Below, piece by piece: positions 1 through 10,270 of a DNA stretch of 64,000 nt; positions within the stretch are counted from its first letter, which is position 1, and every line of letters begins with the position of its first letter. The notes under the pieces are model-generated. The model did not search any database. It worked only from the letters and a program-made list of their open reading frames with translations, and was not told where the DNA came from. Made by a program: the position numbers and the translations under genes. Source of the DNA: Eudorina sp. 2006-703-Eu-15 (taxonomy: Eukaryota; Chlorophyta; Chlorophyceae; Chlamydomonadales; Volvocaceae); assembly GCA_003117195.1 (NCBI GenBank), contig BDSI01000025.1, forward strand, positions 886,898 to 950,897, given 5' to 3'.

Positions 1-199
1 GCCGTTACGGGTTCCGGCCGGGCAACCGCTCCTGTGTATGAGACAGGAACAGCTGTGCGCTCGTTTTTGGGCGGAAGGAAGATAAGCACGACAGGGCGAC
101 TCCAGGGTTGGCGCCCCCCGCCCCCCGTCCCCGTCCCCATACTTGGTCCCCGACCCCGGGTTCGCCTCGACGACGCGGACCAGCTCTGCCTTTCCCTCC

Positions 200-433
200 A
201 TCCCCGTTTGCATGACCCACCTGGTCGGTGAGCACCCAACTCCCCTCCCTCCTCTTCCGGCCCGGTTACATTTCCTACCTGGTCGGTGAGCCCCCTTTGT
301 AAATAAACACAGCGAAATCAGTGAGCCCCCACCTCTCCCTCCCTCCCCGTTTACATTTCCCAACCTGGTCGGTGAGCCCCCACCTCTCCCTCCCTCCCCG
401 TCTTCATCACGGCACACACCTGGTTGGTGAGCC
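200..433 (-). repeat. Degenerate tandem repeat copying an exon-intron junction
   Basis: The motif ctggtcggtgag (or ctggttggtgag) recurs near 222, 281, 365 and 420, each followed on the right by a C/T-rich stretch with cctctccctccctcc. On the minus strand the motif reads CTCACCRACCAGGT, which encodes LTDQ or LTNQ followed by a GT donor. Units are about 55-85 bp. The rightmost copy is the real donor of the exon ending at 420. Confidence 0.6.
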
Positions 434-3200
434 CCAGCTGCGTCTTGAGTCGCCGCACCTCGTCCGCTTGGCCCCGCACCGCCCGCTGCAGCGCCGCCAC
501 GTCCTCCTCCCCCGGCTGGGCGCCCGGGGGCAGCTCCGGAACCAGGGGCCGGCCCTCCAGAACCACTCGGGCCCCCGCCGCGTCGCGCACCTCCCACCGC
601 TCGAACAGCACCGCGACGCCCGCGCAGCCGCCTGCGGGGGTGGCGCGGGGCGCGTGTTCAAGAGCAAGAGGGCTCAAAAGCGGGGTATGAAGAGCAAGGG
701 GGGTTCAAGAGCAAGGGGGTCTCCTCTGCGGGGAGCCCACAGCCCCCACACCTCCCCAGGTCCCCACCGTTGGGCGACATGAGCGGCAGCAGCAGCGCAT
801 CCGGGCACTGGATGCACCGCCGGCCGCCTTCCGCCCCGCCGTCATCATCGTCATCATGTGGGGCGGCCGGCGCCGCCCGCGTCGCTGCTGAGAGGGGGCT
901 CAAGCCCAGCTCGAGGACGGTTCCCCGCTGCGGCGGCCCCCGCCCGCGGAGCATCTGCAAAACGGACGGCCGGGAACGCATTCGTTGATGATACAGTACA
1001 TGGACGTCGTGGGGCAACCTCGATGACAGCTGTACAACGCGGTGCGATGCGATGCGGTGGTGGCGCGGTGGCGGTGCGCGCTCAGCCGCTGCCGCCGCAG
1101 ACTGGTGAGGGGAGATCGCAAGTGATCGAGGTGCATGGCTTCGGCTCTGGGTGCGGTGCAGTGCGGTGCAGACACAGCGCGCGGCCGGGGACGTCCCAGA
1201 CCGACAGAGGACTCCTCCTAAAAGGGGGCGGGGAGCGGGCCGCCGCTCCCGGACGGCGGGACAGGGGCCCCGCGGGACGTCACGCCTGTGGGCCGTGACT
1301 CCAGGTGGTGTGTGCTTAGCTTAGGAGGACGGCCCGCGGCCGGGTGCGCCTTCACTGCCCTCTGGGTCGCCTCCGCAGGTGGCGGTTTCCACGGGTTGCG
1401 GCCTGCCTCCGCGGGGCCACGTCGCACCGCATCTCATGCGGCCACACCTCATGACCCGTATGTGACATCTCGTCACATAATATAATATCCAACATTCTAT
1501 CTCGTCAGGGGGACATCCAATCTGGCGGCCGACCTGCCAGCACGCCAGCCCACACGCACCTTTTGGAGCGCCGCGGCGTCGACACCCGACAGCTGTATCC
1601 CAACCCCGCGGGACGAGGAGGAGGAGGGAGCGGAGGAGGAGGCGGCAGCAGAGGAGGAGGAAGAGGAAGTCGACGGCCCCTCGCCCGCATCCCCCAGTTT
1701 CAGCGCCTCAGACGCCGCTTTGTTGCAGTACGCCAGCGACAGCGACGTCCCTGCGGCGGTACGGCCGTGACTCAGCGGCGGGTCACCGCCTCCGCCGCCG
1801 CCTCCGCCACCGCTGCCCCTGTCACCGCCGCCACTCGCGTTCGAGCCGGTCGGTGCGGGTCCCTCCGCCGTCGATGCCCCCAACACATCGCCCGCCGCTG
1901 CTGCTGCCCCCGCCTCTGCCCCCGCCTCCGCCTGCGGCGGCAGCAACGGCGAGGCCGCTGCTGCCTGGCGTTGCCCCGATGACGGCGACGGCGGTGGGTT
2001 GGGTTCCGGCTCCACCAGCAGCACCACGCCGCAGGGCAGTGACTCCAGGAGGGCGGGCAGGGCCAGCAGGTCGGGGGTGTCCACCAGCGGGCTGAGGAAC
2101 ACACGCGGGGTGGGGTGGGGTGGGGTGGGGTGGGGTGGGGTGGGGTGGGGTGGGGTGGGGTGGGGTGGGGTGGGGTGGGGTGGGGTGGGGTGGGGTGGGG
2201 TGGGTGGGGTGGGGTGGGGTGGGGTGGGGTGGGGTGGGGTGGGGTGGGGTGGGGTGGGGTGGGGTGGGTGGGGTGGGGTGGGGTGGGGTGGGGTGGGGTG
2301 GGTGGGGTGGGGTGGGGTGGGGTGGGGTGGGGTGGGGTGGGATGGGGTGGGGTGGGGTGGGGTGGGGTGGGGTGGGGTGGGGTGAACAACCGGATGGGGT
2401 TGGGGTCGGGGTGGGGCGGGGCGGGGCGGGTTTCGGGTCGGGTCGGGGCTCGGGGGGTCCGGGTCGGGTCGGGTCGGGGCGGGGCGGGTGTACGTCCTCG
2501 AGACACACACGCTTTCCCCCGGGGGATGCAGGGCCGGCGGGCCGGCGGGGAGGCGGAGGAACGCGCGACAGAGGGCGGGCGCCGACGACTGAGACTGAAC
2601 AAAACGAGCGTCACGGTCCAGGCCATCCGGCGAGAACGACCCACGGGCGACGAGGAAAGCCCATGGGCTACGATCCACTGCCCCTCGCCGCGCGATTTTC
2701 CTGCCGTACCTGCCGTACACGCGCCGGGTGCATTCGTGCAGCAGTATGAGCAGGCTCAGACTCTGGTAGGCGGTCGGGTCGCACAGCGGCGGCGGCTGGT
2801 GGTGGGCGCTGCTGGCGGGCGCGGCGGCGGCGGCCGCCGCCGCCGCCGCGGAGGATGGGACGACGAGGGTGCCTCGAGGGCGCTGATTGGCGGTGATGCC
2901 GAGGGCTGATGCTGAGGTGGCGGGGCCGGTGGCGGTACAGCGGGTGCAGGGGGCGGGAGCGATGTGGGTTTGGGTTCCACCACAGCGGCTACTGCCGAGG
3001 CTGCCGGTACCGCTGCAGCTGCTGCAAGCGACGGCGGAGCCGGCGGGTGCGCAGCAGCTGGCCGCGGAGCAGCACCGCGCGCCACATGTGGTGGTTTGCG
3101 ATGCGGGGGCGGTGACGGCGCTGCCTGGTAGGATTCGGACGGCCACGGGAGTGGCGCGGGCAGCGAAGGCGTTCGTCGTTGACGCGCCTAAGCGAAGCAT
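420..3200 (-). CDS. Transit-peptide protein with PAS-like segment and WHEP-like C-terminus (3' end outside window)
   Basis: I model four exons on the minus strand: 3200-2710, 2091-1560, 954-768 and 631-420. Phases 2, 0, 1 and 0 join without a stop. The ATG at 3200 opens MLRLGASTTNAFAARATPVA, an Arg/Ala/Ser-rich start typical of organelle presequences. Exon 2 holds LVDTPDLLALPALLESL, GVVLLVEPEP and LSLAYCNKAASEAL, a pattern like a PAS or MEKHLA fold, separated by Gly/Ser filler. Exon 3 has CIQCPDALLLPLMSP, and exon 4 begins GVAVLFERWEVRDAAG. It ends QADEVRRLKTQLGLTNQ, which resembles the first helix of a WHEP-TRS hairpin. The second helix would lie beyond base 1. Intron 1 carries a 280-bp GGGGT satellite. 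Domain names are inference; the joined reading frame is seen directly. Exact function is unknown. Confidence 0.6.
2107..2384. repeat. GGGGT pentamer satellite in intron
   Basis: About 55 units of GGGGT on the plus strand, with occasional GGGT slippages and one ggggat variant. It lies inside intron 1 of the minus-strand gene at 420-3200, so the transcript would carry CCCCA units. All open reading frames across it are repeat artefacts. Confidence 0.95.
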
Positions 3201-3609
3201 TTGAGCAAACTTCAAAATCGCTTTCAGCGTAAGGATTACAAGGGTCCTGGATGACGTCGCCTGTGCGGGCAGGAGTGAAGAGGACTGACGCAGAGCGAAT
3301 CCGATGTCCAGGCGTGAGGTTACAGGGAGAAATCAAAGAATTCGGTAATAGTATGTCGTCTGTTTCGGTAAGTGAGAGTTGAATTGCTGACCGGGGGACC
3401 ATCAGCCGGCCGTAAGTCGGTTTGCCGGTTGAACGTTACACATTACCAACTGAAACTTTAGCCGAAACATTTCACACCTAATACATAACGAATAATTTGC
3501 AACTTAGGGGCCATGCGACTGGCAGTTCAGGCTTTCGTGAGTTGATGATGGTGATGACACTTGAAGTGTGAAGTGCTGCCATTTCTAAAAGTCAACATTT
3601 GCAAACGCA
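3201..3609. promoter_or_regulatory. Divergent intergenic region, likely shared promoter
   Basis: This 409-bp stretch separates the start codons of the minus-strand gene at 3200 and the plus-strand CX9C gene at 3610. It is clearly richer in A+T than its surroundings, particularly 3380-3600. No TATA box or known operator is obvious. Promoter function is inferred from position. Confidence 0.45.
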
Positions 3610-4460
3610 ATGGGGCACGACATGAAGAAGGTCAAGGAGTCCAACCTGAGCTGCGTCACGAAGCGCTTGGTGCACGCCGAGACGCCATGCTCTGATGAGC
3701 TCGGCGCCCTGATGGACTGCATGAAGGTAATCTCTTCGCCCTGGTGGAGCAAGTCAAAGCCATCACATCGGCTGTATCATGAACTGCAAGGGCGAGATCC
3801 GGACCCCCCCTGCTCCCTCCCTCCTGCTCCCTCCTGCTCCCTCCCTCCCGCCAGCGCGCCGGCACCGAGGCTGACTCGGAGTGCGTCGCCCAGCGCGCTG
3901 CGCTGTCCAAGTGCGCGGCCAAGCACGCCCGCGTCCCCCGCACGGTGTCCGCAGAGAAGCGCCAGATCCTGCAGCGGCTGCAGGTGCGGGGCCCACCGCC
4001 GGGGGGGAGGCGCCGGGGGCGGGAGGGCTGCGGATCCGCCGCCGGCCGAGGGGCCCACACCACACCATGTCGTTGGGTGGAGCGGCTTGCCTTCCTGGAG
4101 TGTCGTGGTCCAGTTGTGTACCAGCGGGGGCTGCCGGCTGCTGCTCTTTGACACCCTGGGATGTCGCGTGCAGACTCGCTGCACTGCTGCGCTGTGAACT
4201 CGCTCGTATGTAGTGTATAATGAATGAATGAATGAATGAATGAATCAACGTGTGATGTGTGATGTGGATTACCCCTCCGTGTCCCCACCAGCTCGCCCGC
4301 CGCTTGTGCGCACGTGCCGCAACAACCCCTCCCTGGGCCTCCCTCCCTCCCTCCCTCCCTCCCTCCCTCCCTCCCTCCCTCCCTCCAATATGCCTACCAA
4401 TGACCTACATCCCCCCTTCCTCAGACCCTATCGACTGCGTGGAAGCGCTTTGGTTACTAG
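3610..4460 (+). CDS. Twin CX9C (CHCH) small mitochondrial protein, possibly mS37/MRP10-like
   Basis: Three exons, 3610-3726, 3855-3983 and 4425-4460, all joined in phase 0, encode 93 residues. The start AACGCAATGG fits algal start context. Two CX9C motifs are intact: the first runs from Cys27 to Cys37 in exon 1 (PCSDELGALMDC) and the second lies in exon 2 (ECVAQRAALSKC). This is the helical-hairpin fold oxidised by Mia40 in the mitochondrial intermembrane space. The tail, EKRQILQRLQ then TLSTAWKRFGY, is basic. The size, twin CX9C and the HLQRL-like tail recall the mitoribosomal protein mS37/MRP10; a Cmc- or Cox-type assembly factor is the alternative. Donors are GTAATC and GTGCGG; the last acceptor is cctcag at 4424. 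The last intron contains an AATG microsatellite, a CTCC tract and a family A remnant. Confidence 0.82.
4219..4246. repeat. AATG tetranucleotide microsatellite
   Basis: About seven AATG units, inside the second intron of the CX9C gene. Confidence 0.9.
4338..4415. repeat. CTCC tract followed by family A remnant
   Basis: A CTCC microsatellite (about 4338-4386) runs directly into aatatgcctaccaatgacc, a diverged right half of dispersed element A, which ends just upstream of the acceptor at 4424. Confidence 0.6.
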
Positions 4461-6044
4461 CTAGGGCTAGGAGAGAAAATGACTAGCTGCGCGGCGTGGA
4501 GCCCCAGGTGCCGCAGCGGCGTGGAGCCCCAGGTGCCGCAGCGGCGTGGAGCCCCAGGCGCCGCAGCGGCGCTGTTCGTTTCCGTTGGAGCCACGGCGGT
4601 GTCCACGGTGGCGGCGGCGGCGGCGGCGGGGCGGGGTCTCCCGGAGGGGCGTTGGCCGCCCCCGGCTGCAGCTTGCTTCCGTCATACGGGACGGACGGAC
4701 AGACAAACAGACAGCGCAAGAGGGAGGAGCGAGGGAAGGGAAGGGGGTGCGTCCTCGCGACCTCCCCCGAGTGGGCGTGAGGGTGGGCGGGCGGAGCGGC
4801 GGGCGGGCGGGCGGAGCGGCCGGACGCAGCCTGGTTGCTGCAGCACGTGGAGAGAGCGCGGCGGCGACCGTTGCCGGGACCCCACTCGTCCCGCATGGAC
4901 CTACTACACCCATACCCGCACATTCAGACGCAGTGAGAGAGACACTGGAGGGCACTGGAGGCTTCGGGTGGCAGCAGGGGGCTGTGGAGGCTATTGGTTA
5001 TCGGTTGGGTGCTCTTTTGCGGTTTCGCTGTCTTGATTGACAAAGGGGGCTGTGGAGGCCCCCAGCGCCCAGCTGCCACCACCACCGTGGAGTGGCCCGT
5101 GGGTCGCACACTCGGGCCGCACACCGCAGCCTTCAACCGTCCGCTTTCCTTTCCCTTCCCTTCCTTTCCCACGGTGTCTGTGTGGGGTAGGACGTAGGGG
5201 GCTCGTCGGCCACTTGCGACTTGGAGCGGAGGTAGAAAACGAAGGGCTGGCGCACCGGGGAGGGGGAGGTGGCCCGTTTCAGGGGCCAGCTGCCTCGTGA
5301 TGCAGCCCGGCGTAGTTGTGCAGGGAAGGGGATGGGGGTGGGGCAGGGAGGGTCGCACCGTGTCGTACCGTGCCCCGATGTATGCACAACTGCACATGAC
5401 ATCGGGGCGGCCCAAGGAGTGTAAATTCCTCATGAGAGAGGCTGTTTTTTTGCTGTATGTGTCATTTGAGGGAAGCGCTTGGCGTGTCATCTGGCGTGTC
5501 AAATGTGGCAGCGGCGGGGGAGCGTGCCTTCGAGCCCATGTTCACATGTGGGTGTAACGGATCGGTCGTGAGGGTGCAGTACACCGCGGCTGCAGTACAC
5601 GGTGAACGGCAGTACCAGGGGTGCCGTACACACGGCGCCCGCAAGCAGCAGCAGCTGGAACGGCGGCTGCGGCGGCGGTGGCGGTTCGACGCGCCGCGTT
5701 TGTGGAGAGCTGCACAGCAGCGACCCGGGGATCGGTGGCAGCTGCCGGTATCTACCCTGTCAGGGACACCTGTGCGTGGTCAGACGCGGGCAGGCAGTAC
5801 CACGTGGGCCACGTGGGCACTGCGAGCCGGGCCTCCTGTGGCCGTGGGACGAGGCTGTGGTTGGGGACGGGGCCAGCTGGGGACGGGGCTAACCGTGCTT
5901 ACTGTACGGCAGTGCGAGTGGACGGACGCGGGAGCGTGCCCATGGGTCGGCTGTTCAGCGGGGGGATGGAGGGTGCGAGACCAAGCTGCCAGACCGTGTC
6001 GAGATTCTTTTCCTGACTGAAAAGTGTCATGTGTTTAGATTGCC
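4461..6044. other. No confident gene; one family C copy
   Basis: No open frame here shows a recognisable domain. A family C element (core tttcgctgtcttgattgac) sits at about 4994-5055. A minus-strand frame near 5180-5290 reads RQPFVFYLRSKSQVADEPPT and looks protein-like, but I could not connect it to flanking exons. The presence of an otherwise intron-linked repeat makes an unrecognised split gene possible. Confidence 0.4.
4494..4571. repeat. 24-bp tandem repeat, three copies
   Basis: Three copies of a unit containing gcgtggagccccaggtgccg, lying just after the stop codon of the CX9C gene in its likely 3' untranslated region. Confidence 0.85.
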
Positions 6045-6116
6045 GGGGTATTAGCTCAGTGGTAGAGCGCGCGCTTCGCATGCGTGAGGTCATCGGATCG
6101 ATCCCGATATGCTCCA
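6045..6116 (+). tRNA. tRNA-Ala, anticodon CGC
   Basis: A 72-base cloverleaf folds completely. The acceptor stem GGGGTAT pairs with ATGCTCC (one G-U), followed by discriminator A at 6116. The D arm is GCTCAGTGGTAGAGC. The anticodon stem CGCGC/GCGTG carries loop TTCGCAT with anticodon CGC. The T stem ATCGG/CCGAT encloses loop ATCGATC, where the usual first T is A. There is no intron and CCA is not encoded beyond the discriminator. CGC reads the GCG alanine codon, which should be common in so GC-rich a genome. Confidence 0.93.
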
Positions 6117-6145
6117 TGATTGATAGTGTTGGTTAAGTAAGCTCT

Positions 6146-6256
6146 AAAGGCGACGCAACTTATCTAGCACTATCAGATGAGATCTTCAGCTTTGGTGGCT
6201 CGAAAGGCGACGCAACTTATCTTGAACTATCAGATGAGTTCTGTTGCTTTGGTGGC
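6146..6256 (+). repeat. 57-bp tandem duplication downstream of tRNA-Ala
   Basis: Two adjacent copies start at 6146 and 6203, each opening aaaggcgacgcaacttatct and closing gctttggtggc. About 10 positions differ between them. The sequence is much less GC-rich than its surroundings. I see no clear C/D or H/ACA box, so a small-RNA identity is not supported. Confidence 0.85.
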
Positions 6257-6339
6257 ATATATCCTCGCAAGTATACATTTTACAGAGAACCCTGAATACA
6301 ATACATATTGCAGAGAGAAACATCAGATTGTGTATTATT

Positions 6340-7800
6340 ATGAAGGATGTTACAGCGGGAGTATGTAGAGGGAGAGCTCACAGTGGTCTTGTCTTGCCAT
6401 GAGGCGTGGTAACAACCATAATGTTGGCCCCAAGCAAGCAATCAGCCGGTCTGGCAGGAAGGCAGACTGCTCCAGGGCAGTCACCTTCCCGAGGGCCGGC
6501 AGTAGCCGATTCGCTAGTGCCTTGGTCAAGATGCGGCACGTAGTCCGTGTTGAGCAGCGTTATTGGATGGTCTATAGCTACCAGGACCATGCCGCGCAAC
6601 GCACCCCGGATTTTGTACAGATGACCGCGCGTGATCACCCCGCCCACAAATAAACCCCTTAAATAGTTCGGCCAACACCGGTGCGAATCCATCCTTGAAT
6701 GCCTTGTAAAGATCCCCCGGGATACCATCACCACGTGCCGGGTGATTTTCCCGGGGTTAAACCCTTAAGGACCCGCCTACCTCATGGGCCAGGGCGGGCC
6801 GCACCATGGATGTGAGGGCCGGCGGCCCTGTTGGGCCTCTCCCCCGATCGCAACCAGTGATGAACTCGCACATGTTGGGCCTGCCGTGCCCCCTGTTGCT
6901 TCCGTCATGACCCGGCTGACCGAGACCACTTTCATCCGCGTGTGCTGCCGCCACAATCCCGTCCGTCCATCTACGCTCCCCGCCCAGGGTCTGATCCCCT
7001 TGGTCAGCCGCTGTTTATTTGGCGCCTTGCTCACGACTCCGTTCGGCGCCAATTTAACCTGTTCTCGCTCGCTCCCGGGCGGGTACGTCTGCAGCTCTGC
7101 GCCGTACGTGACTCCTTATTGAGGCCACGCACCATGTGCACGTATTATTAGGCGGTGTTTGAGGGGGACCACACCAGTGCACCAGCACCGCCTCCTCGCC
7201 TTCCCCCGGGCGTTCCCCAAGCTCACCCAGCAGCCAGCCCGTCATTAAACGCGCGCCTGCCGGAGGTCCTGCTGGTGGTGCGATGTCAAGTCGCACCGCG
7301 CCCTGTTGATGCCAGGGCCGCGGTCGAGGCCCGTGCGGGCCATGCATGAGTGTCATGGTCGCCATCCTATGGTCGGATGGTGTTGCGGTTGGGACGCTAG
7401 CTAGCCCCGGAGACAGACATAGGGCGATAGGGGGCGCCTCCATCCGATATGTAAATCCTATCTAGCCGCGAACCCGGTCCCCGGTGTCGGTGCCGCGTAC
7501 GTGCTTGTGTGAGAGGTGCCTCCGCCCGCCCCGGAGTGTGCCGCCCGGAACGTGCGTGCCAACCAGGTTTGGGCACTGGAAGACTGGATGTTATAAGGCC
7601 CCCGCGACCGGCCTGTCTGCAGCTCTCCCTTACTTGATCCCCTGCCGAACTACTGCTATCCATGCCGGGCGAGGGAGGTCGACCACAAATTTTAAGCCTC
7701 CCGCGACAAGTAATCACGGTGTTCGATTCATCATCCGCCGCCGCGCAGGCAGGTGCGAGCACCTTGTTCACGGAGTCCACCCGCTCATCACCCACGGGAC
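6340..7800 (-). mobile_element. Decayed non-LTR retrotransposon (LINE) with endonuclease and reverse transcriptase remnants
   Basis: Read on the minus strand, 7471-7400 encodes RLDRIYISDG and 7377-7348 encodes SDHRMATMTL, both typical of the end of an apurinic-type endonuclease domain; a frameshift separates them. Further on, 6580-6420 encodes the reverse transcriptase motif PITLLNTDY, then after another frameshift LTKALANRLLPALGKVTALE and QSAFLPDRLI, the conserved block before the catalytic region. The YxDD catalytic segment is absent, so the copy is truncated or internally deleted. Its presumed 3' end near 6340-6360 carries GCTGTAACATCCTTCATAAT, which also ends other elements in this window. 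It cannot be active. Confidence 0.75.
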
Positions 7801-9702
7801 GGCGAGATGTGGGCAGGTAGGTATCTAAATGCTGATCCTCTCTTTAGGTGGAGATATATGCTACATGTTGCATATAGCGCCGTCGCAGGTTGTCAGCTTA
7901 TCACACATAGTCGAACCCTAGACTACGAATCTTTGTAGATGTATACTTGCTTGGATCCGTTTCCAGCCGGGGAGATCTCTCCATAGACAGGTATTTGCAG
8001 CGATTCTAAGCCAAGTGTATCTCTGGCCGTAGGTACTCCAAAAAGTAAGACAGCCACACCGGTCCGCGACATGCAAGGGCGGCCCATCGCCTGAGGCCTC
8101 GATAACCCGTACATAAGCCGTACATGATCCGTACCGTTCGTACGGCCGCCCGCACGACGGAGCTCCGCACCCAGAGAGCGCTGACACTGGATAGAGCATC
8201 CGGGCCGCCATCCGTCAGGGCCCGGACCCTCCCTCGAGTTCGCGTCCGCCCTTTGCTCTCCGGTACATCCGTCCCCTCCCTGGACCTCAAGAGGAGTTCG
8301 CTTCCGTCCGTCCGTCCGTCCGTCTGTCCGTCCGACTGTTCACGTCCCTCCGCCCTCCGCCCTCCCGCCACGTGGTTAGTTACCGCACCTGTTACCGTAC
8401 CACGTGGCACCGCAACGGCCTCTCACGCAGCGCGCAGCGCTGCCCGACACAGAATCGCGGAGCGGCGCGACATGTGGACTTTGGGGTCCGGTGTAACGTT
8501 CATTCATTCATTCATGTGGACGGGCTGTGGAAGACGTGCAACGGACCAGACAGCGACGTTTCCTAAACAGACACCACGGTGGGCATCACCCGACACGGAA
8601 TCGAGGGAGGGGAGGTGGCGCTCGCGTTGCTGAGTACGGCATCGCCGTACACACATGATACACACGTGCAAACATGCACACCCGCACACAAACCCACATA
8701 CACATACACGGGTTTCGGCCGAAACACATACACACACACGCCCACGCCCACCCTACCCCGCCCCGACACCGGCGGGCGGCAAACGCGGCGAGCCCCCGCG
8801 AGCGAACAACCGTCGTCGCCCGGGGCCTATTACGGACGGGCAAACAAGTTGTTTTTTTCCCCGGAGCTGCGCTCGCGCCATGTGCCGTACGTACAACCTC
8901 CCCGTGCGCCATGCACCTTGCCGTACACTGACAGTGTACGACAAAGCCATGTACAGTACACCACGAGTACGGGGCATCGTACGTTAAAGTAGAAAGTAGA
9001 TCATAAAGTGTGCGAAAGCAAAGCGCGGAGAACTGTTCACATCGAAGAAACGAATTACCCCCCCTCCTTCAAAGGAGGGGAATCTCTCTCGCACGGGGCC
9101 TCTAGAGAGGAGACTGTCCGTCCGGAAAACACACCGTACAACCTCAGAACCGTAACAACTGTCAACGAAACCTCCTATAAAAAACACATGATCATCAACA
9201 TACCAACAGACATCCTGAAACGGTAACTCCACCCATCGACATCATCAACTCGTACCCATCGCCTACCGTACGGCCTACCGTACTGAACCGTACTGTACTA
9301 AATAAAGAGGATCATCAAATTCCGAGACGTTCACAAACCGCATTTCCACCTCCGCGTCTCCCCCACTCGTCCGCCCGCACGCCCGCATGCCACCCAACAC
9401 AACGGGCCCTGCCTGCTCCGCGGCAACACTGCCCATCCTTCACGAGCCCAAACCCAAACCCAAATCCGAGCACCGTAGTCCCATACTCAGAAACCCTGTT
9501 GTCGCAAATCGAGACCGCCTTTGCGACAATTGTACGGCACTTTCCCGCAGTAGGACGGGGCCCCGACGGCTGCGGCCTCTCACCAACCCTCCCCCCCCCA
9601 CACACACCCTGGAGATATGACCCTTGCGGCCATCCCAGCAACCTTTTTTCAATGTATCCCAGCAACCTGCCTGCCTCGGCGTCCTCGGCATCCCACCGCC
9701 TC
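7801..9702. other. No gene recognised; simple repeats and 3' flank of the ABC transporter gene
   Basis: Contents are a CGTC-type tetramer run at about 8304-8336, ATTC units near 8500, CA-rich stretches at 8640-8760, several GTAC-rich short palindromes at 8880-8990, and an inverted repeat cccctccttcaaaggagggg at 9061-9080. The right part, about 9310-9702, would be 3' untranslated region of the minus-strand transporter. No frame encodes a recognisable domain. Confidence 0.5.
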
Positions 9703-10233
9703 TTAAGCATCACGAATCGGGCCACGAATCGCCGCCGCGGCCGCCGACGGCGGCACCGCCGCCGCCACCACCGATATCGCCCTCCCGCCGGGCAGCAGCG
9801 GCGCCGCCGTGCCCGCCATCTCGTCCAGGCTGGCCGTCGCCGCCGCGCCCGCACCCGCGCCCGCACCCGCCGCCACGCCCGCCTTCCGGCCCATGGGTCC
9901 CTCCCCCTCCTCCCAGCCGTCCTCCTTCCGGCCATCCCCCTCCCCCCCCTCCCCCTCGGACCCCTGCATCTCCGAATCGATATCGGTGACGCCGCCGTCG
10001 TCGTCTTCGCTGCTGCTGACATCACCGCCGCCGCCGCTGACGCCGCCGGCCGCGCCCGCCCGCGCGGCGTTGGCTTGCAGCTCCCACATGGCCGCGTACT
10101 CGCCCCTGGGGGCCGGTGGGTCGGTGGGTCGGCGGGTCGGTCGGCACGGGGGATCATGGGTTCGCACAGGAATGGCGGTGGTGGCGGTGGGGTAGGTGGT
10201 GGGTGAATCAGGATGCGATCAGGAAGCGATTGG

Positions 10234-10270
<37 letters not shown>

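Noticed and set aside
1772..2909. Long open frames of repeated His/Pro/Thr or Gly/Val/Trp residues on both strands
   Set aside because: They are translations of the GGGGT satellite, which has no stop codon in several frames. The same applies to 13819-15396 and 14148-14984.
5133..5402. Minus-strand frame with RQPFVFYLRSKSQVADEPPT
   Set aside because: Looks protein-like but no matching exons, start or homologous family could be identified; too weak to call.
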